Positions 17,259-25,396 of a stretch of DNA of 64,000 nt are shown here, piece after piece (the stretch's first letter is position 1; each line of letters starts with the position of its first letter). Source of the stretch: Gammaproteobacteria bacterium (GTDB lineage Bacteria > Pseudomonadota > Gammaproteobacteria > SZUA-152); contig DROS01000031.1 in assembly GCA_011321815.1 (NCBI GenBank), positions 1-64,000 on the forward strand, in the 5' to 3' direction. The translations under genes and the position numbers were made by a program. Under the pieces are notes generated by a model. The model did no database searches and had not been told where the DNA came from. It saw only the letters and a list, made by a program, of their open reading frames with translations.

Positions 17259-18455
17259 TCAGCGAAAGCGTACCACGACTTCAGCAATGTGGCTGGTGCC
17301 GGGTTGCCCCATGGTCTGCCGGTTTAATTCGCGTGCCACTGCCTTCGCTTCATCCATATCCGCCATGCGGGACAGCGGCAATAATACCTCTACATGAATT
17401 TTCCCGTCCAGGTAATGCAGTGTTGTTTCTTCGATATATTGGGCGGCCTCAATATCGGCCCAGTGCTGCTGGAGTTGGGCCAGCACCTCGTTGCGCAGCG
17501 GCAGTCCGGTGCTGGGGGCCGCTTGTTCGTCATCTTCCGGATCAATATGCACCATCACATCGGTGACGGCATCCACGTCACGCATGATTTGCGCGCGCAC
17601 GGTCTCGCTGATGCGATGTCCTTCAGAAACGCTGATGCGGGGGCTCACCAAAATATGCACGTCCACCAAACCGCTGTCGCCCATGCGCCGGGTACGCAGC
17701 ATGTGCAAGGCTTGCGCGCCGTCCACTGATTGAATCGAGCGGCGAATCTGTGTCACCTGTTCTGCCTCCATGGCGGTGTCGATGAGTTCCTGCGCGCTGT
17801 GCCAGGCCAGCTTGCCGCCGATCCAGGCCACCATCAAAGCCACACCGATGGCGGCGACGGCATCCAGATAATGCAGTCCGCTCATGCTGCCCAGTATGCC
17901 GATGACCACAATGACCGAGGAAATGGCATCCGAGCGACTGTGCCAGGCATTGGCGTGTAGCAGACTGGAATTCCATTTTTTCGCAACGCGCAGGGTGTAC
18001 TGGTAAATGGCTTCTTTGGAAACAATTGAAATGCCGGCAACCATCAGCGCCAGCCAGCCGGGGTGCATGAGTAATTCGGGATGCCGCAAGCGCAGCACGG
18101 CATCCCAGGCAATGCCGACAGCGATGCCGACCAGCGCCACACCGAGAACGATGGTGGCCAGGGTTTCGATGCGGGCATGGCCATAGGGGTGGTTTTCGTC
18201 GGCCTCACGGGAACCGTGTTTCATGGCGAACAACACCACACCGTCAGTGGCGAGGTCGGACAATGAATGTATGCCGTCGGCGATCAACGCCTGGGAACTG
18301 CCGATGTAACCCACCACAATCTTTGCCACGCCCAGCAGCAAATCCACCACCGAACCGATCAGTGTAACCTTGCGGGCTGCCTTGTAGCGCGCATCGTGGT
18401 AACTGTCCCCGCTGGTATCAGTGTCGGGCAGATGATGGTGGTGACCGCGCCCCAT
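17259..18455 (-). CDS. Cation diffusion facilitator (CDF) metal transporter
   Basis: The 398-residue inner-membrane antiporter has a His-rich N-terminus (GRGHHHHLPD) and about six helices. The paired metal sites are ADGIHSLSDLATD in helix 2 and HAWHSRSDAISS in helix 5. A cytoplasmic ferredoxin-like domain follows (VDVHILVSPRISVSEGHRI). The C-terminus extends about 80 residues beyond the minimal CDF domain. Zn or Fe(II) efflux is likely for a FieF-like member; the metal cannot be assigned. Its ATG overlaps the TusA-like stop as TGATG, so it is translationally coupled to the sulfur-carrier gene. Confidence 0.9.
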   Translation of the reverse strand: MGRGHHHHLPDTDTSGDSYHDARYKAARKVTLIGSVVDLLLGVAKIVVGYIGSSQALIADGIHSLSDLATDGVVLFAMKHGSREADENHPYGHARIETLATIVLGVALVGIAVGIAWDAVLRLRHPELLMHPGWLALMVAGISIVSKEAIYQYTLRVAKKWNSSLLHANAWHSRSDAISSVIVVIGILGSMSGLHYLDAVAAIGVALMVAWIGGKLAWHSAQELIDTAMEAEQVTQIRRSIQSVDGAQALHMLRTRRMGDSGLVDVHILVSPRISVSEGHRISETVRAQIMRDVDAVTDVMVHIDPEDDEQAAPSTGLPLRNEVLAQLQQHWADIEAAQYIEETTLHYLDGKIHVEVLLPLSRMADMDEAKAVARELNRQTMGQPGTSHIAEVVVRFR

Positions 18456-18691
18456 CAGTCGGGACTGGCGCCAACACGTACGCTGATCATCAACTCACCC
18501 TCCTGCTCCTGCGTACGGATGATCTCGTGGCCGTGGATACGGCACCAGGCCGGGATGTCGTGGAGTGCGCCGGGATCAGTGCAGAGCACATCCACCGTAT
18601 CGCCGGGGGGCAGTTTGGCCACGAAATTCTGTGTACGGATCACCGGCATGGGACAGAGCACGCGGCGGGCATCCAGTTGATGGTGGCTCAT
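18455..18691 (-). CDS. TusA-family sulfur carrier protein
   Basis: This 78-residue protein has the TusA persulfide-carrying motif CPMP with Cys13, in a DARRVLCPMPVIRT context. The rest keeps the small alpha/beta layout (GDTVDVLCTDPGALHDIPAWC). TusA proteins shuttle persulfide sulfur for tRNA thiolation, molybdopterin or sulfur oxidation. I chose the ATG at 18691 because it overlaps the PP-loop gene's stop as ATGA. A start three codons upstream is in frame but less coupled. Position between a PP-loop ATPase and a metal exporter suggests sulfur delivery to the former. Confidence 0.88.
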   Translation of the reverse strand: MSHHQLDARRVLCPMPVIRTQNFVAKLPPGDTVDVLCTDPGALHDIPAWCRIHGHEIIRTQEQEGELMISVRVGASPD

Positions 18692-19743
18692 AAATACCAC
18701 TCCAGAGGGATTTCTTCGTTAGTGAGCGGCACCACATCCAGTTCACGTTTGGCGGCGCCTTTTTCATGCAGTTCGACACGTACTGTATCAGCCCCTTTAC
18801 CCTGGCTGAAGCGGGCCGCCAGTTGTGCCGCCAGTTGCAGGTCATCGTCATTGGCCTCGCCATCCAGCAGCACCAGCGGACCAGGATGGCTGATGGTGTA
18901 CATGTGGGTAAATTGCTTGCGATAACCTTCGAGAAAGCGGTTTTCGCCTTCTTCCCGGCCAACAATAATCTTGAAATGCGCGCGTGGACGCAGGTGACGG
19001 CCTACCTTGAGCAACATAATGTCGTCGAGTTCATAACGGCGCTCACCCCGTGCCGACCACAAATCGGCCAATTTGCTGGAATAGGCTGCATCGGTAAGAA
19101 AGCAGCAGCCGCCGGAAGGTTGGGCAAAGTCTGAAATGCCCATCTTTTTGGCCAGCGCGATCTGCGGTTTGCGGCCACGACCGTTGAAATCGAAGAGTTT
19201 TTCACGGTCCACCCAGCCTTCGCGCTCGGGCAATGTCGCCGGCAGAATTTTCGCACACAATGGACGCAGCAGACGGTCTTCAGCGCCGGACTCACGTTGG
19301 ATCACAGGCATGGTGTCACGCCGCTGCGACATGGGGCGCTGGCCCACCACCTCACCGGTGATGATGAAATCGAAACCATGCGCCTCAATCCACTCATGCG
19401 CCTTGCGCACCATAAAACATTTGCAGTCCAGGCAGGGATTCATATTGCTGCCGTAACCGTGTTTGGGGTTGATCACCACATCCTTGTATTCGTCGATAAT
19501 GTCAATGATATGCAGCTTGATGCCCAACTGCTCAGCCACCCACAGGGCGTTGTTGCGCTTGGGTTTCGCCTTGTCTTTTTTGCGGATCGCGTGAGTGTGC
19601 CCCTCCACGCAAAAACCGGTATAAAAATTAATGCCTTCCACATGGATACCCTGATCAAGCATGGCCTGGGTGGCGAGCATGGAATCAAGGCCGCCGGAAA
19701 TCAGGGAAACGGCTTTACGCTGTTGGGTTATTGGCTGGGTCAT
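18688..19743 (-). CDS. PP-loop ATPase, tRNA-thiolase-like
   Basis: The 351-residue protein has an N-terminal PP-loop, SGGLDSMLA near residues 16-24, which binds ATP for adenylation. MNPCLDCKCFM and PSGGCCFLTD provide conserved Cys pairs of the kind used by MnmA/ThiI-like thiolases. It is often labelled a tRNA 2-thiouridylase homologue, but it lacks the overall length and order of true MnmA. Coupled to a TusA-family carrier through an ATGA overlap, it probably takes persulfide sulfur and thiolates an RNA or another acceptor. The C-terminal third (KIIVGREEGENRFL) is not assigned. Confidence 0.75.
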   Translation of the reverse strand: MTQPITQQRKAVSLISGGLDSMLATQAMLDQGIHVEGINFYTGFCVEGHTHAIRKKDKAKPKRNNALWVAEQLGIKLHIIDIIDEYKDVVINPKHGYGSNMNPCLDCKCFMVRKAHEWIEAHGFDFIITGEVVGQRPMSQRRDTMPVIQRESGAEDRLLRPLCAKILPATLPEREGWVDREKLFDFNGRGRKPQIALAKKMGISDFAQPSGGCCFLTDAAYSSKLADLWSARGERRYELDDIMLLKVGRHLRPRAHFKIIVGREEGENRFLEGYRKQFTHMYTISHPGPLVLLDGEANDDDLQLAAQLAARFSQGKGADTVRVELHEKGAAKRELDVVPLTNEEIPLEWYL

Positions 19744-19892
19744 GGGATAAGTCGCGCCAGAAAAAACGGGTTCGGAAAAAGGCCGGTGATTATAGCTGAA
19801 AAATGCCCACTATAAACGGTGAAATGTTAGCGTGAGTTTCGCCATGGTAAGATGCGAGCATAAAATGTAACAAGACATTAAAGGATATTAAT

Positions 19893-20855
19893 ATGGCAGA
19901 AATACTCATCAGTAACCGCACCTGGAATAAACCCCAGTTCAAACAGATGTGCGGCGAATCCCTTGATGAAATGCAATGCGGCGGGTCATGCGGCGTTATG
20001 TGGCCCTACGTGCCCTACACTGTCGGCAAAACCACACATAACGAAGAGCTGATTCTCCGCGCCCTTCGCTATGGCGGCAATCCACGAAATATCCATAAAC
20101 TTTCTGCGATAGCTGGACAAGGCAACATTGTTGGCATCAGCGAGGCGATGACAATGTTGCACGACACCTCTGCCGCTGCGCTAGGAGCGACTGCTGCCGT
20201 CCATGCCGCTCGCAACAATGAGTTTGTGCGTGCGGTGCAGCATTATCAGGATACCTTGCTGACTTACCGGAATGTCATGCGAGGCAAGGGGGCCGCCGGT
20301 GCAACAAAATCCTCCGCAGGCGCAGCAGTAAGAGCCGCCTTCGAAGAAATGCAGAAAAAATTTCAACGCGAACTCAGGATGACCACCGCCTCGCAAAAAG
20401 CGCTCTCCCTCAAAGGTGTCCCCCTGAGCAACATCACCCGCGCCAAAAACATCGCCCGAAGCAGTCGCAGCATTGAAAAACTGCAACTGACTTCGGTAGC
20501 TCAGGCGGGTGCAGTGGGTCAGTTCAGCAAATATGGCAAGGCATTGGGCAATGGTTTGATTGTTGTTGATGTCGCCAGTCGTGTTGGTAATGTGCAGAAG
20601 GCCTACAAAGCCGATGGGGACTGGGAGCGGGAGTTGTTTATTGAGTCGAGTAGTTTTGCCGCGAGTGCGGTGACAGGTGCAATTGCTGTGAGGGCGGGTG
20701 CTGCGGCGCTGATGTTTGTAACAGTAGCAACACCTATGGGTTGGGTTGGTCTTATTGTTACGGCTGCTACGGCCTCTATGATGGCAAACAGTTTTCTTCA
20801 AAAAAATGGCGGCAGTTGGTACGATCAAATTATGGAATGGGTAAACTTCTGGTGA
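19893..20855 (+). CDS. Candidate membrane-acting polymorphic toxin
   Basis: The 320-residue protein has no signal peptide. Residues 1-200 are Ala/Ser-rich and helical, with FEEMQKKFQREL as a probable coiled coil. Residues 245-300 are a hydrophobic Gly/Ala-rich hairpin (SAVTGAIAVRAGAAALMFV and TPMGWVGLIVTAATASMM). This resembles the glycine-zipper end of pore-forming effectors of type VI or contact-dependent systems. The downstream membrane gene overlaps it by 19 bases and has an immunity-like character. Two partial copies of the pair follow, as is common for toxin-immunity loci. AAGGATATTA provides a ribosome site. No secretion genes are in the window. The toxin assignment is inference. Confidence 0.5.
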   Translation: MAEILISNRTWNKPQFKQMCGESLDEMQCGGSCGVMWPYVPYTVGKTTHNEELILRALRYGGNPRNIHKLSAIAGQGNIVGISEAMTMLHDTSAAALGATAAVHAARNNEFVRAVQHYQDTLLTYRNVMRGKGAAGATKSSAGAAVRAAFEEMQKKFQRELRMTTASQKALSLKGVPLSNITRAKNIARSSRSIEKLQLTSVAQAGAVGQFSKYGKALGNGLIVVDVASRVGNVQKAYKADGDWERELFIESSSFAASAVTGAIAVRAGAAALMFVTVATPMGWVGLIVTAATASMMANSFLQKNGGSWYDQIMEWVNFW

Positions 20856-21235
20856 GTTTGATATCAGCATTGGGAGGAATAGTATTTTTCTTCATACTTA
20901 TATCAATGGTTTTATATGTCATTTTCGGCCAGATTACCGTGCGCAAGCTAAGAAAAAACCCAGAAACTCGGCATGAATTAGGTTTAGAACTTGCGAGTGG
21001 TTGGGATATTCTTAATGTGGCTCAAGCGTTGACATTACCAAAAGCAATAGCTCAAAGAATTAAACGTAATTCTACGTCTATGGGGCTGGGTTTTGAGGCA
21101 GACCCCGATATTTTGTACAAACACACAACAGTGTTTGACCGGGTGCTGGCGCGTGTGTTCTATGTGCTGTTTGCCTTGTCTGGGTTTGCGTTGATTATAT
21201 TGGCAACATTAGATTTTTTCTGGAATTTTGACTGA
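20837..21235 (+). CDS. Candidate membrane immunity protein
   Basis: A 132-residue protein with one hydrophobic helix at each end (ALGGIVFFFILISMVLYVIF and VFYVLFALSGFALIIL). A polar middle contains VRKLRKNPETRHELGLELASGW. I chose ATG 20837 (MGKLLVS) because the partial copy downstream keeps the same start in the same overlapping arrangement. It overlaps the toxin stop by 19 bases, so the two are made together. The arrangement fits an immunity protein for a membrane toxin. No named family recognised. Confidence 0.55.
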   Translation: MGKLLVSLISALGGIVFFFILISMVLYVIFGQITVRKLRKNPETRHELGLELASGWDILNVAQALTLPKAIAQRIKRNSTSMGLGFEADPDILYKHTTVFDRVLARVFYVLFALSGFALIILATLDFFWNFD

Positions 21236-21254
21236 AACAAACAATGCAACAAAA

Positions 21255-21590
21255 ACCGCCTTCGAGGAAATGCGGAAAAAATTTCAACGCGAACTCAGTA
21301 TAACCACCTCTTTGCAGAGATTGCTCTCTCTCAAAGGCACCTCTCTGACCAGCATCACCTGGAGGTTGGGAACGGGAGTTGTTTGTGGAGTCGAGTAGTT
21401 TTGCAGCGAGTGCGTTGGCGGGGGGGCAATCGCAAAAGCAGGCGCCACTTTTCTTATTTTGGCAACACCTGCTGGATGGGTAGGTCTTATTGTTGTGGCA
21501 GCGGCTGTCTCCATGGGAGCAAATTATGCCGTAAAAGAAAAAAGTGGTGGTTTGTATGACAGTATTATGGAATGGTTAAACACTTTATGA
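21255..21590 (+). pseudogene. Decayed second copy of the toxin gene
   Basis: Nucleotides match the 3' half of the gene at 19893-20855: the stretch encoding FEEMxKKFQREL, then the stretch encoding WERELFxESSSFAASA, then the hydrophobic hairpin and DSIMEWLN end. About 180 bases between ATCACC and GGGAACGGGAG are missing, and a later one-base change breaks the frame near 21420. It has no start region of its own. It still overlaps the second immunity copy exactly as the first pair does. Confidence 0.8.
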
Positions 21591-21951
21591 CACTGGGAGA
21601 GATAATTTTTGCAGTGATATTCGCTATGGGATTTATTACGAGTGTTCTATTTGTCATTTTTGGTCAAGTCACTGTACGTAAACTCAGAAAGAACCCGGAA
21701 ACGAGACACGAATTAGGCATAGGGTTCGCAAGTGGTTGGGATATTACTAATGTAGCGCAAGCATTGTCGCTTCCAGAGTTTTTACAAAAAGAGTAAAAAA
21801 CAAGGTGCTTCATGCAAATTCTGATCTACTGTACAAGCATACGACAGTGTTTGACCGAGTGCTGGCCCGAATGTTTTATTGGTTGTGGATGTCATTCGCA
21901 TTTTCACTGATTATTTTAATGATACTGAATTGGGTTTGGGATTTCGATTGA
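21572..21951 (+). pseudogene. Second immunity gene copy, frameshifted in an A tract
   Basis: The first 74 codons give a close homologue of the first immunity protein, including VRKLRKNPETRHELG and SGWDITNVAQALSLP. They stop at 21794-21796. Adding one A to the five-A run at 21786-21790 restores the frame. The rest then reads RVKNKVLHANSDLLYKHTTVFD and ends in NWVWDFD at a TGA at 21949-21951. So it is a full-length copy with a single-base deletion. It could be a real mutation, a phase-variable tract or an assembly error. Confidence 0.8.
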
Positions 21952-21961
21952 AATAATCCCA

Positions 21962-22092
21962 GCAACAAACAAACCCCAATTCGAATAAATGTATGGTGAA
22001 TCCCTTGATGAAATGCAAAAACAATTTCAATGCGAACTCAGGAAAACCACCTCCTTACAGTGTGCGCACTCCCACAAAGGCACCCCTATGAT
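21962..22092 (+). pseudogene. Third remnant of the toxin gene, internally deleted
   Basis: AAACCCCAATTCGAATAAATG to GAATCCCTTGATGAAATGCAA matches the 5' end of the toxin gene (near 19930-19980). It then continues directly into AAACAATTTCAATGCGAACTC, which matches the toxin near 20350. The join lies at a GAAATGCA word present at both places in the intact gene. The copy ends in a stop soon after. It is non-functional. Confidence 0.75.
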
Positions 22093-22094
22093 AT

Positions 22095-22120
22095 CGCCGA
22101 GCTGTTTGTCAAGCTCGGCG
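22095..22120. other. Nine-base-pair hairpin in the toxin remnant region
   Basis: CGCCGAGCT at 22095-22103 pairs perfectly with AGCTCGGCG at 22112-22120 across an eight-base loop. No T run follows, so it is not a classical terminator. The bases from here to 22368 hold no gene I can support. Confidence 0.5.
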
Positions 22121-22368
22121 AGCAGAACGATATGTGACAGCGAAAGCAAAGAAACCAAAGGAGTAAATTCGTTGATTGAAGGTGGTTTGGCAGCCCGCGA
22201 AGCGTCGAAAATGCTCTGTTTTTGCAAAGCAAGATAGCACCCGTTGCCACGATCTCTTCAATGGCCACTATTTTATTGCCTGTGCCGGGTTAACAGGCAT
22301 GCCCATGCAGTCAGATTTTGTTAGAATCCGGCTCTTACCTGAATCCAGCAAACATACAAGTGAATAAT

Positions 22369-22728
22369 ATGTCCGAGCAAAACACTCTCAACGCCATCCA
22401 GCAAATCAAAAAAACCCTGGAAAATTTCATGGTCAGTGTCGGTATTCTTTCCGGAGTGATTTTGCTGATCTATTTTTTCACCTATGGTGCTTTGGTGGAT
22501 GCCGTTGGCAGTTCTCTCATCTGGTTTGAAGTGGTCACCAGTATCATGGTGCTTTTTGTGCTGCTGTTTCTTCGGCGGGTGTGTTTCTTTTTGACAAGGC
22601 TAAAGCTGGGGCGGCGGCCAGACTGCTCAGCAGTTTTAAAGAAATTGGAGTTTGTTGATCTGGCGATGGATGAAAATGCCTTGTCGGACAAGCTGGCCAG
22701 AAGCAATGCGAATGATTCAGTCTCGTAA
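22369..22728 (+). CDS. Small two-helix membrane protein of unknown function
   Basis: The 119-residue product starts MSEQNTLNAIQQIKKTLENF, an amphipathic helix. Two transmembrane helices follow (VGILSGVILLIYFFTYGALV and VVTSIMVLFVLLFL), then a polar tail. The upstream in-frame start at 22318 lacks this clean beginning. It is not recognisably related to the immunity proteins before it. The stretch from 22729 to 23019 after it holds no gene I can support. Confidence 0.5.
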   Translation: MSEQNTLNAIQQIKKTLENFMVSVGILSGVILLIYFFTYGALVDAVGSSLIWFEVVTSIMVLFVLLFLRRVCFFLTRLKLGRRPDCSAVLKKLEFVDLAMDENALSDKLARSNANDSVS

Positions 22729-23019
22729 AGGAAACTCACAATAACCAGCTGTATTTTGTCCGATGTTTGTTTTGATTTTTTGATTGTTACTTCAATTTGT
22801 TTTTTCACATTACCCGCAACAATATCCGTTTGGCGAATCCCGGTAAGATTACCGTTGAGCTCTGCAAATAATGCGGATAGCCTCGTCCGGGCCGCGATAA
22901 TAATCAATACGCTGGCGGCCTGAAAATTATTCCGGTTTTTTTGGCTCCTCGCTGTTTCAAATGACGCTTTATCGTCATCACTGCTGGCGTCGCTTTTTTC
23001 GGCTCGATTTTTATGTTCG

Positions 23020-23433
23020 TTATGCGTTTTTTTCTTCAATGCCTTTGTTCAGCGACGGAATGCCGGAAATACGGTTAATCCATTCCAATTGGTTTTCGCA
23101 CCATAGGTTAATCATCGGGGTTATCTCGTTTCTGTTTTCCAAGGTTCCATGGTAAATCATCAACAGACCGGGGAATTTTTTGTTTTGATTAAATACCGGC
23201 GTACCACATTTTTTGCAGAAATGCTTTTTGCCTTCTTCTATTTCATGACTACTTAAATACTCCTCGCCATGGATAATGGCAAGCGATGGAAATGGAATAA
23301 CAGCATAGGTTGAAAATGCTGCCCCACTGTGTGAGCGACAAAAATTGCAATGGCAATTGACAACATTCAAAATCTCTGAGGTGACCTGATACGAAATTTC
23401 CCCGCATAAACAGCAGCCTTTTAAATTGCTCAT
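23020..23433 (-). CDS. GFA/CENP-V family zinc protein
   Basis: A 137-residue protein with the zinc-binding layout of the glutathione-dependent formaldehyde-activating (GFA) fold: CCLCGEISYQV, NCHCNFCR and HFCKKCGTPVF. Most bacterial members are of unknown substrate; only some act on S-hydroxymethylglutathione. It stands alone between unrelated genes. The 227 bases to the next gene (23434-23660) show no feature I can support. Confidence 0.88.
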   Translation of the reverse strand: MSNLKGCCLCGEISYQVTSEILNVVNCHCNFCRSHSGAAFSTYAVIPFPSLAIIHGEEYLSSHEIEEGKKHFCKKCGTPVFNQNKKFPGLLMIYHGTLENRNEITPMINLWCENQLEWINRISGIPSLNKGIEEKNA

Positions 23434-23660
23434 GTTTTTTCCTGATTACTTGTTTTTTTGCATAACATCGGGGCATTTGTATCCCGCACGCATGGGGCAT
23501 AAATGTCGATGGGACTGTGCTGCTTTTATTTGGGGCAGCAGACTGTGGTGATTGTATTGAAACGGATGAGGTTTGTCGAAATGCCTTGCAATCACGATGG
23601 CCGTGACCACGGATAATGAGCCGTGTGTTTTGTTTGTTGTTAACCTGGCAGCACCTTAAA

Positions 23661-24245
23661 TCAGTGCCGGCGTGCTGGCTGGGCTTGTTTGCCGATGGCT
23701 ATGGGTGTTCCATTGCTTGCTTCCCTCAGTCGCTGTCGTGCCTGCGTGCTGTGGGTATGTTGCCAGAGTTCATGTGCGGTGAGTGGGTCAAGCAGTGGTT
23801 GTGAATTGTCCATGTTACGAATTGTTTGCAGCACATCCATGGCGGGGACAAATCCCTCGTACAGTTGTTCGTAGAGCTGGCCTTGTCGATGTGCCGTATT
23901 GTGATGTAACTGATAGTAGGCGCCAATGCCAAGGTCCACATAATAATTCACGCTGACACGGCGACGGCGGGCACGCTGCGGAAAAAATCCGGCGTGCAGC
24001 AGGCAAATGTCGCCTACGTCGCGCAGTTTGCCAATTTGCCGTTGTCCGGCGATACGGAAACTCTTGAGATAATCCAGCGCGAGAACGCGACTGGTCATTT
24101 CCGGCCTGTTGAGAAAACGTTGCAGCAGAAACACCAGATAACTTTGCAATTCTTCACCCAGGCTGCGTTGTGCCTGCTGTTCTGCTTCGCTCACCAGTTT
24201 GTGCCAGTGTGCGGTGGATGTGGGTTGCAAATCAAGGTTACGCAT
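23661..24245 (-). CDS. Conserved hypothetical soluble protein
   Basis: The 194-residue protein is mostly alpha-helical (VSEAEQQAQRSLGEELQSYL) with a central YYVDLGIGAYYQLHH segment and a basic, low-complexity end. Not recognised. I chose ATG 24245 because AGGAGG lies five bases upstream. A GTG two codons earlier overlaps that site. Single gene, no helpful context. Confidence 0.6.
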   Translation of the reverse strand: MRNLDLQPTSTAHWHKLVSEAEQQAQRSLGEELQSYLVFLLQRFLNRPEMTSRVLALDYLKSFRIAGQRQIGKLRDVGDICLLHAGFFPQRARRRRVSVNYYVDLGIGAYYQLHHNTAHRQGQLYEQLYEGFVPAMDVLQTIRNMDNSQPLLDPLTAHELWQHTHSTQARQRLREASNGTPIAIGKQAQPARRH

Positions 24246-24330
24246 ACACACCTCCTGTGACTACCCTTGTTATCAAAGGCTATCGGCATGAAGTGACGAG
24301 GGCTTGAGCGGGCTTTCTCGCGGATATTCC

Positions 24331-24912
24331 TCAGCGGATTTTGCCTTCAGTACCGGCAATGAGCTCTTTGATGTTGGAGCGGTGGCGCCATATCAGCATG
24401 ATGCTGATCACGGTGGCGAGTATGATGAACTCGGGCTGTGGTGCAAACAGCCACATATAAAATGGTGATAAACCAGCGGCAATGAGCGCCGACAGTGAAG
24501 AAATGTTGAACAGTTTGGCGGGCAACAGCCAGGTGCCCAGCAGGAGCAGACCCACCGGCCATGCCATGGCGATCAGCACCCCAAAGGCGGTGGCCACGCC
24601 TTTGCCGCCACGGAAGCCAAAAAATACCGGATAGAGGTGTCCCAAAAATGCGGCCAGTGCAACGAGCGCCAGGACATGCGGTGGCGCATCCATCCATTGC
24701 GCCACCAGTACGGGAATCACCCCTTTTATGGCATCACCCAGCAATGTGATGGCGGCGGCCTTTTTGCCGCCCACGCGCAAGACATTGGTGGCTCCCGGGT
24801 TGTGGGAGCCTTGGGTACGCGGATCGGGCAGCCCCATGAGTCTACAAGTGATGATAGCGGCGGATAATGAGCCCATGAGATAGGCGGCGAGGATCAAGAT
24901 TGTGCTGAGCAT
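24331..24912 (-). CDS. plsY: Glycerol-3-phosphate acyltransferase PlsY
   Basis: The 193-residue inner-membrane enzyme transfers an acyl group from acyl-phosphate to glycerol-3-phosphate, the first step of phospholipid synthesis. Conserved PlsY segments are visible: GSLSAAIITCRLMGLPDPRTQGSHNPGATN as two adjoining blocks, KGVIPVLVA, and the FGFRGGKGVATAFG glycine-rich loop. I chose ATG 24912 (MLSTILILAAY), which starts the first helix. An upstream start adds ten polar residues. It is divergent from folB, an arrangement common in gammaproteobacteria. Confidence 0.95.
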   Translation of the reverse strand: MLSTILILAAYLMGSLSAAIITCRLMGLPDPRTQGSHNPGATNVLRVGGKKAAAITLLGDAIKGVIPVLVAQWMDAPPHVLALVALAAFLGHLYPVFFGFRGGKGVATAFGVLIAMAWPVGLLLLGTWLLPAKLFNISSLSALIAAGLSPFYMWLFAPQPEFIILATVISIMLIWRHRSNIKELIAGTEGKIR

Positions 24913-25038
24913 GGCGTCATTATCGCGCACTTTTTGTGGCAAGTCGCTATGAGTGTATCGAGGTTGCTGGTTTGGTATTGCGCAAAACGGTATAGTTTTG
25001 CCTCATTCTTTTTTTGGAACTTTTCGCTTATCACCCTC

Positions 25039-25395
25039 ATGGATATTATTTTTCTGCATGACCTCACCATCGAAACCATCATTGGAATTTACGATTGGGA
25101 ACGCAAAGAAAAACAGTCGGTCATTCTTGACCTGGATATGGCGGCAGATATTTCTGCTGCGGCGCGTACCGATGCCATTGACGACACCCTTAATTACAAA
25201 GCCGTGGCCAAGCGGCTTATCGAATTTGTGGGGGACAGCCAGTTTCAGCTGGTGGAGACCCTGGCTGAGCGGGTGGCGGAAATCGTGCTTGATGAATTTG
25301 CGGTGAAATGGGTGCGTCTGCGTGTCAACAAAAAAGGTGCGGTGCGTTATGCCGGGGACGTGGGTGTCATCATTGAAAGAGGTGCGCGAGACTGA
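25039..25395 (+). CDS. folB: Dihydroneopterin aldolase
   Basis: The 118-residue protein begins MDIIFLHDLTIETIIGIYDWE and has the FolB features: the catalytic-site IGIYDWER, the LNYKAVAKRL segment, the VETLAERVAE helix and the VRLRVNKKGAVR strand. It converts dihydroneopterin to 6-hydroxymethyl-dihydropterin in folate synthesis. folK begins one base after its stop, so the two consecutive pathway steps are co-transcribed. Confidence 0.94.
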   Translation: MDIIFLHDLTIETIIGIYDWERKEKQSVILDLDMAADISAAARTDAIDDTLNYKAVAKRLIEFVGDSQFQLVETLAERVAEIVLDEFAVKWVRLRVNKKGAVRYAGDVGVIIERGARD

Positions 25396-25396
25396 C

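Noticed and set aside
17138-17566. An open frame on the + strand across the NtrC sites and the metal transporter end
   Set aside because: It runs through regulatory sites and antisense to a certain CDF gene; Arg/Pro-rich composition typical of a shadow.
22095-22120. Hairpin considered as a terminator for the toxin locus
   Set aside because: No T run follows and no active gene ends just before it; kept only as a structural feature.
22482-23039. A 185-codon open frame on the - strand across the end of the small membrane protein gene and the following gap
   Set aside because: It overlaps two better-supported genes (22369-22728 and the GFA gene), has a low-complexity Lys/Ser-rich sequence and no ribosome site.
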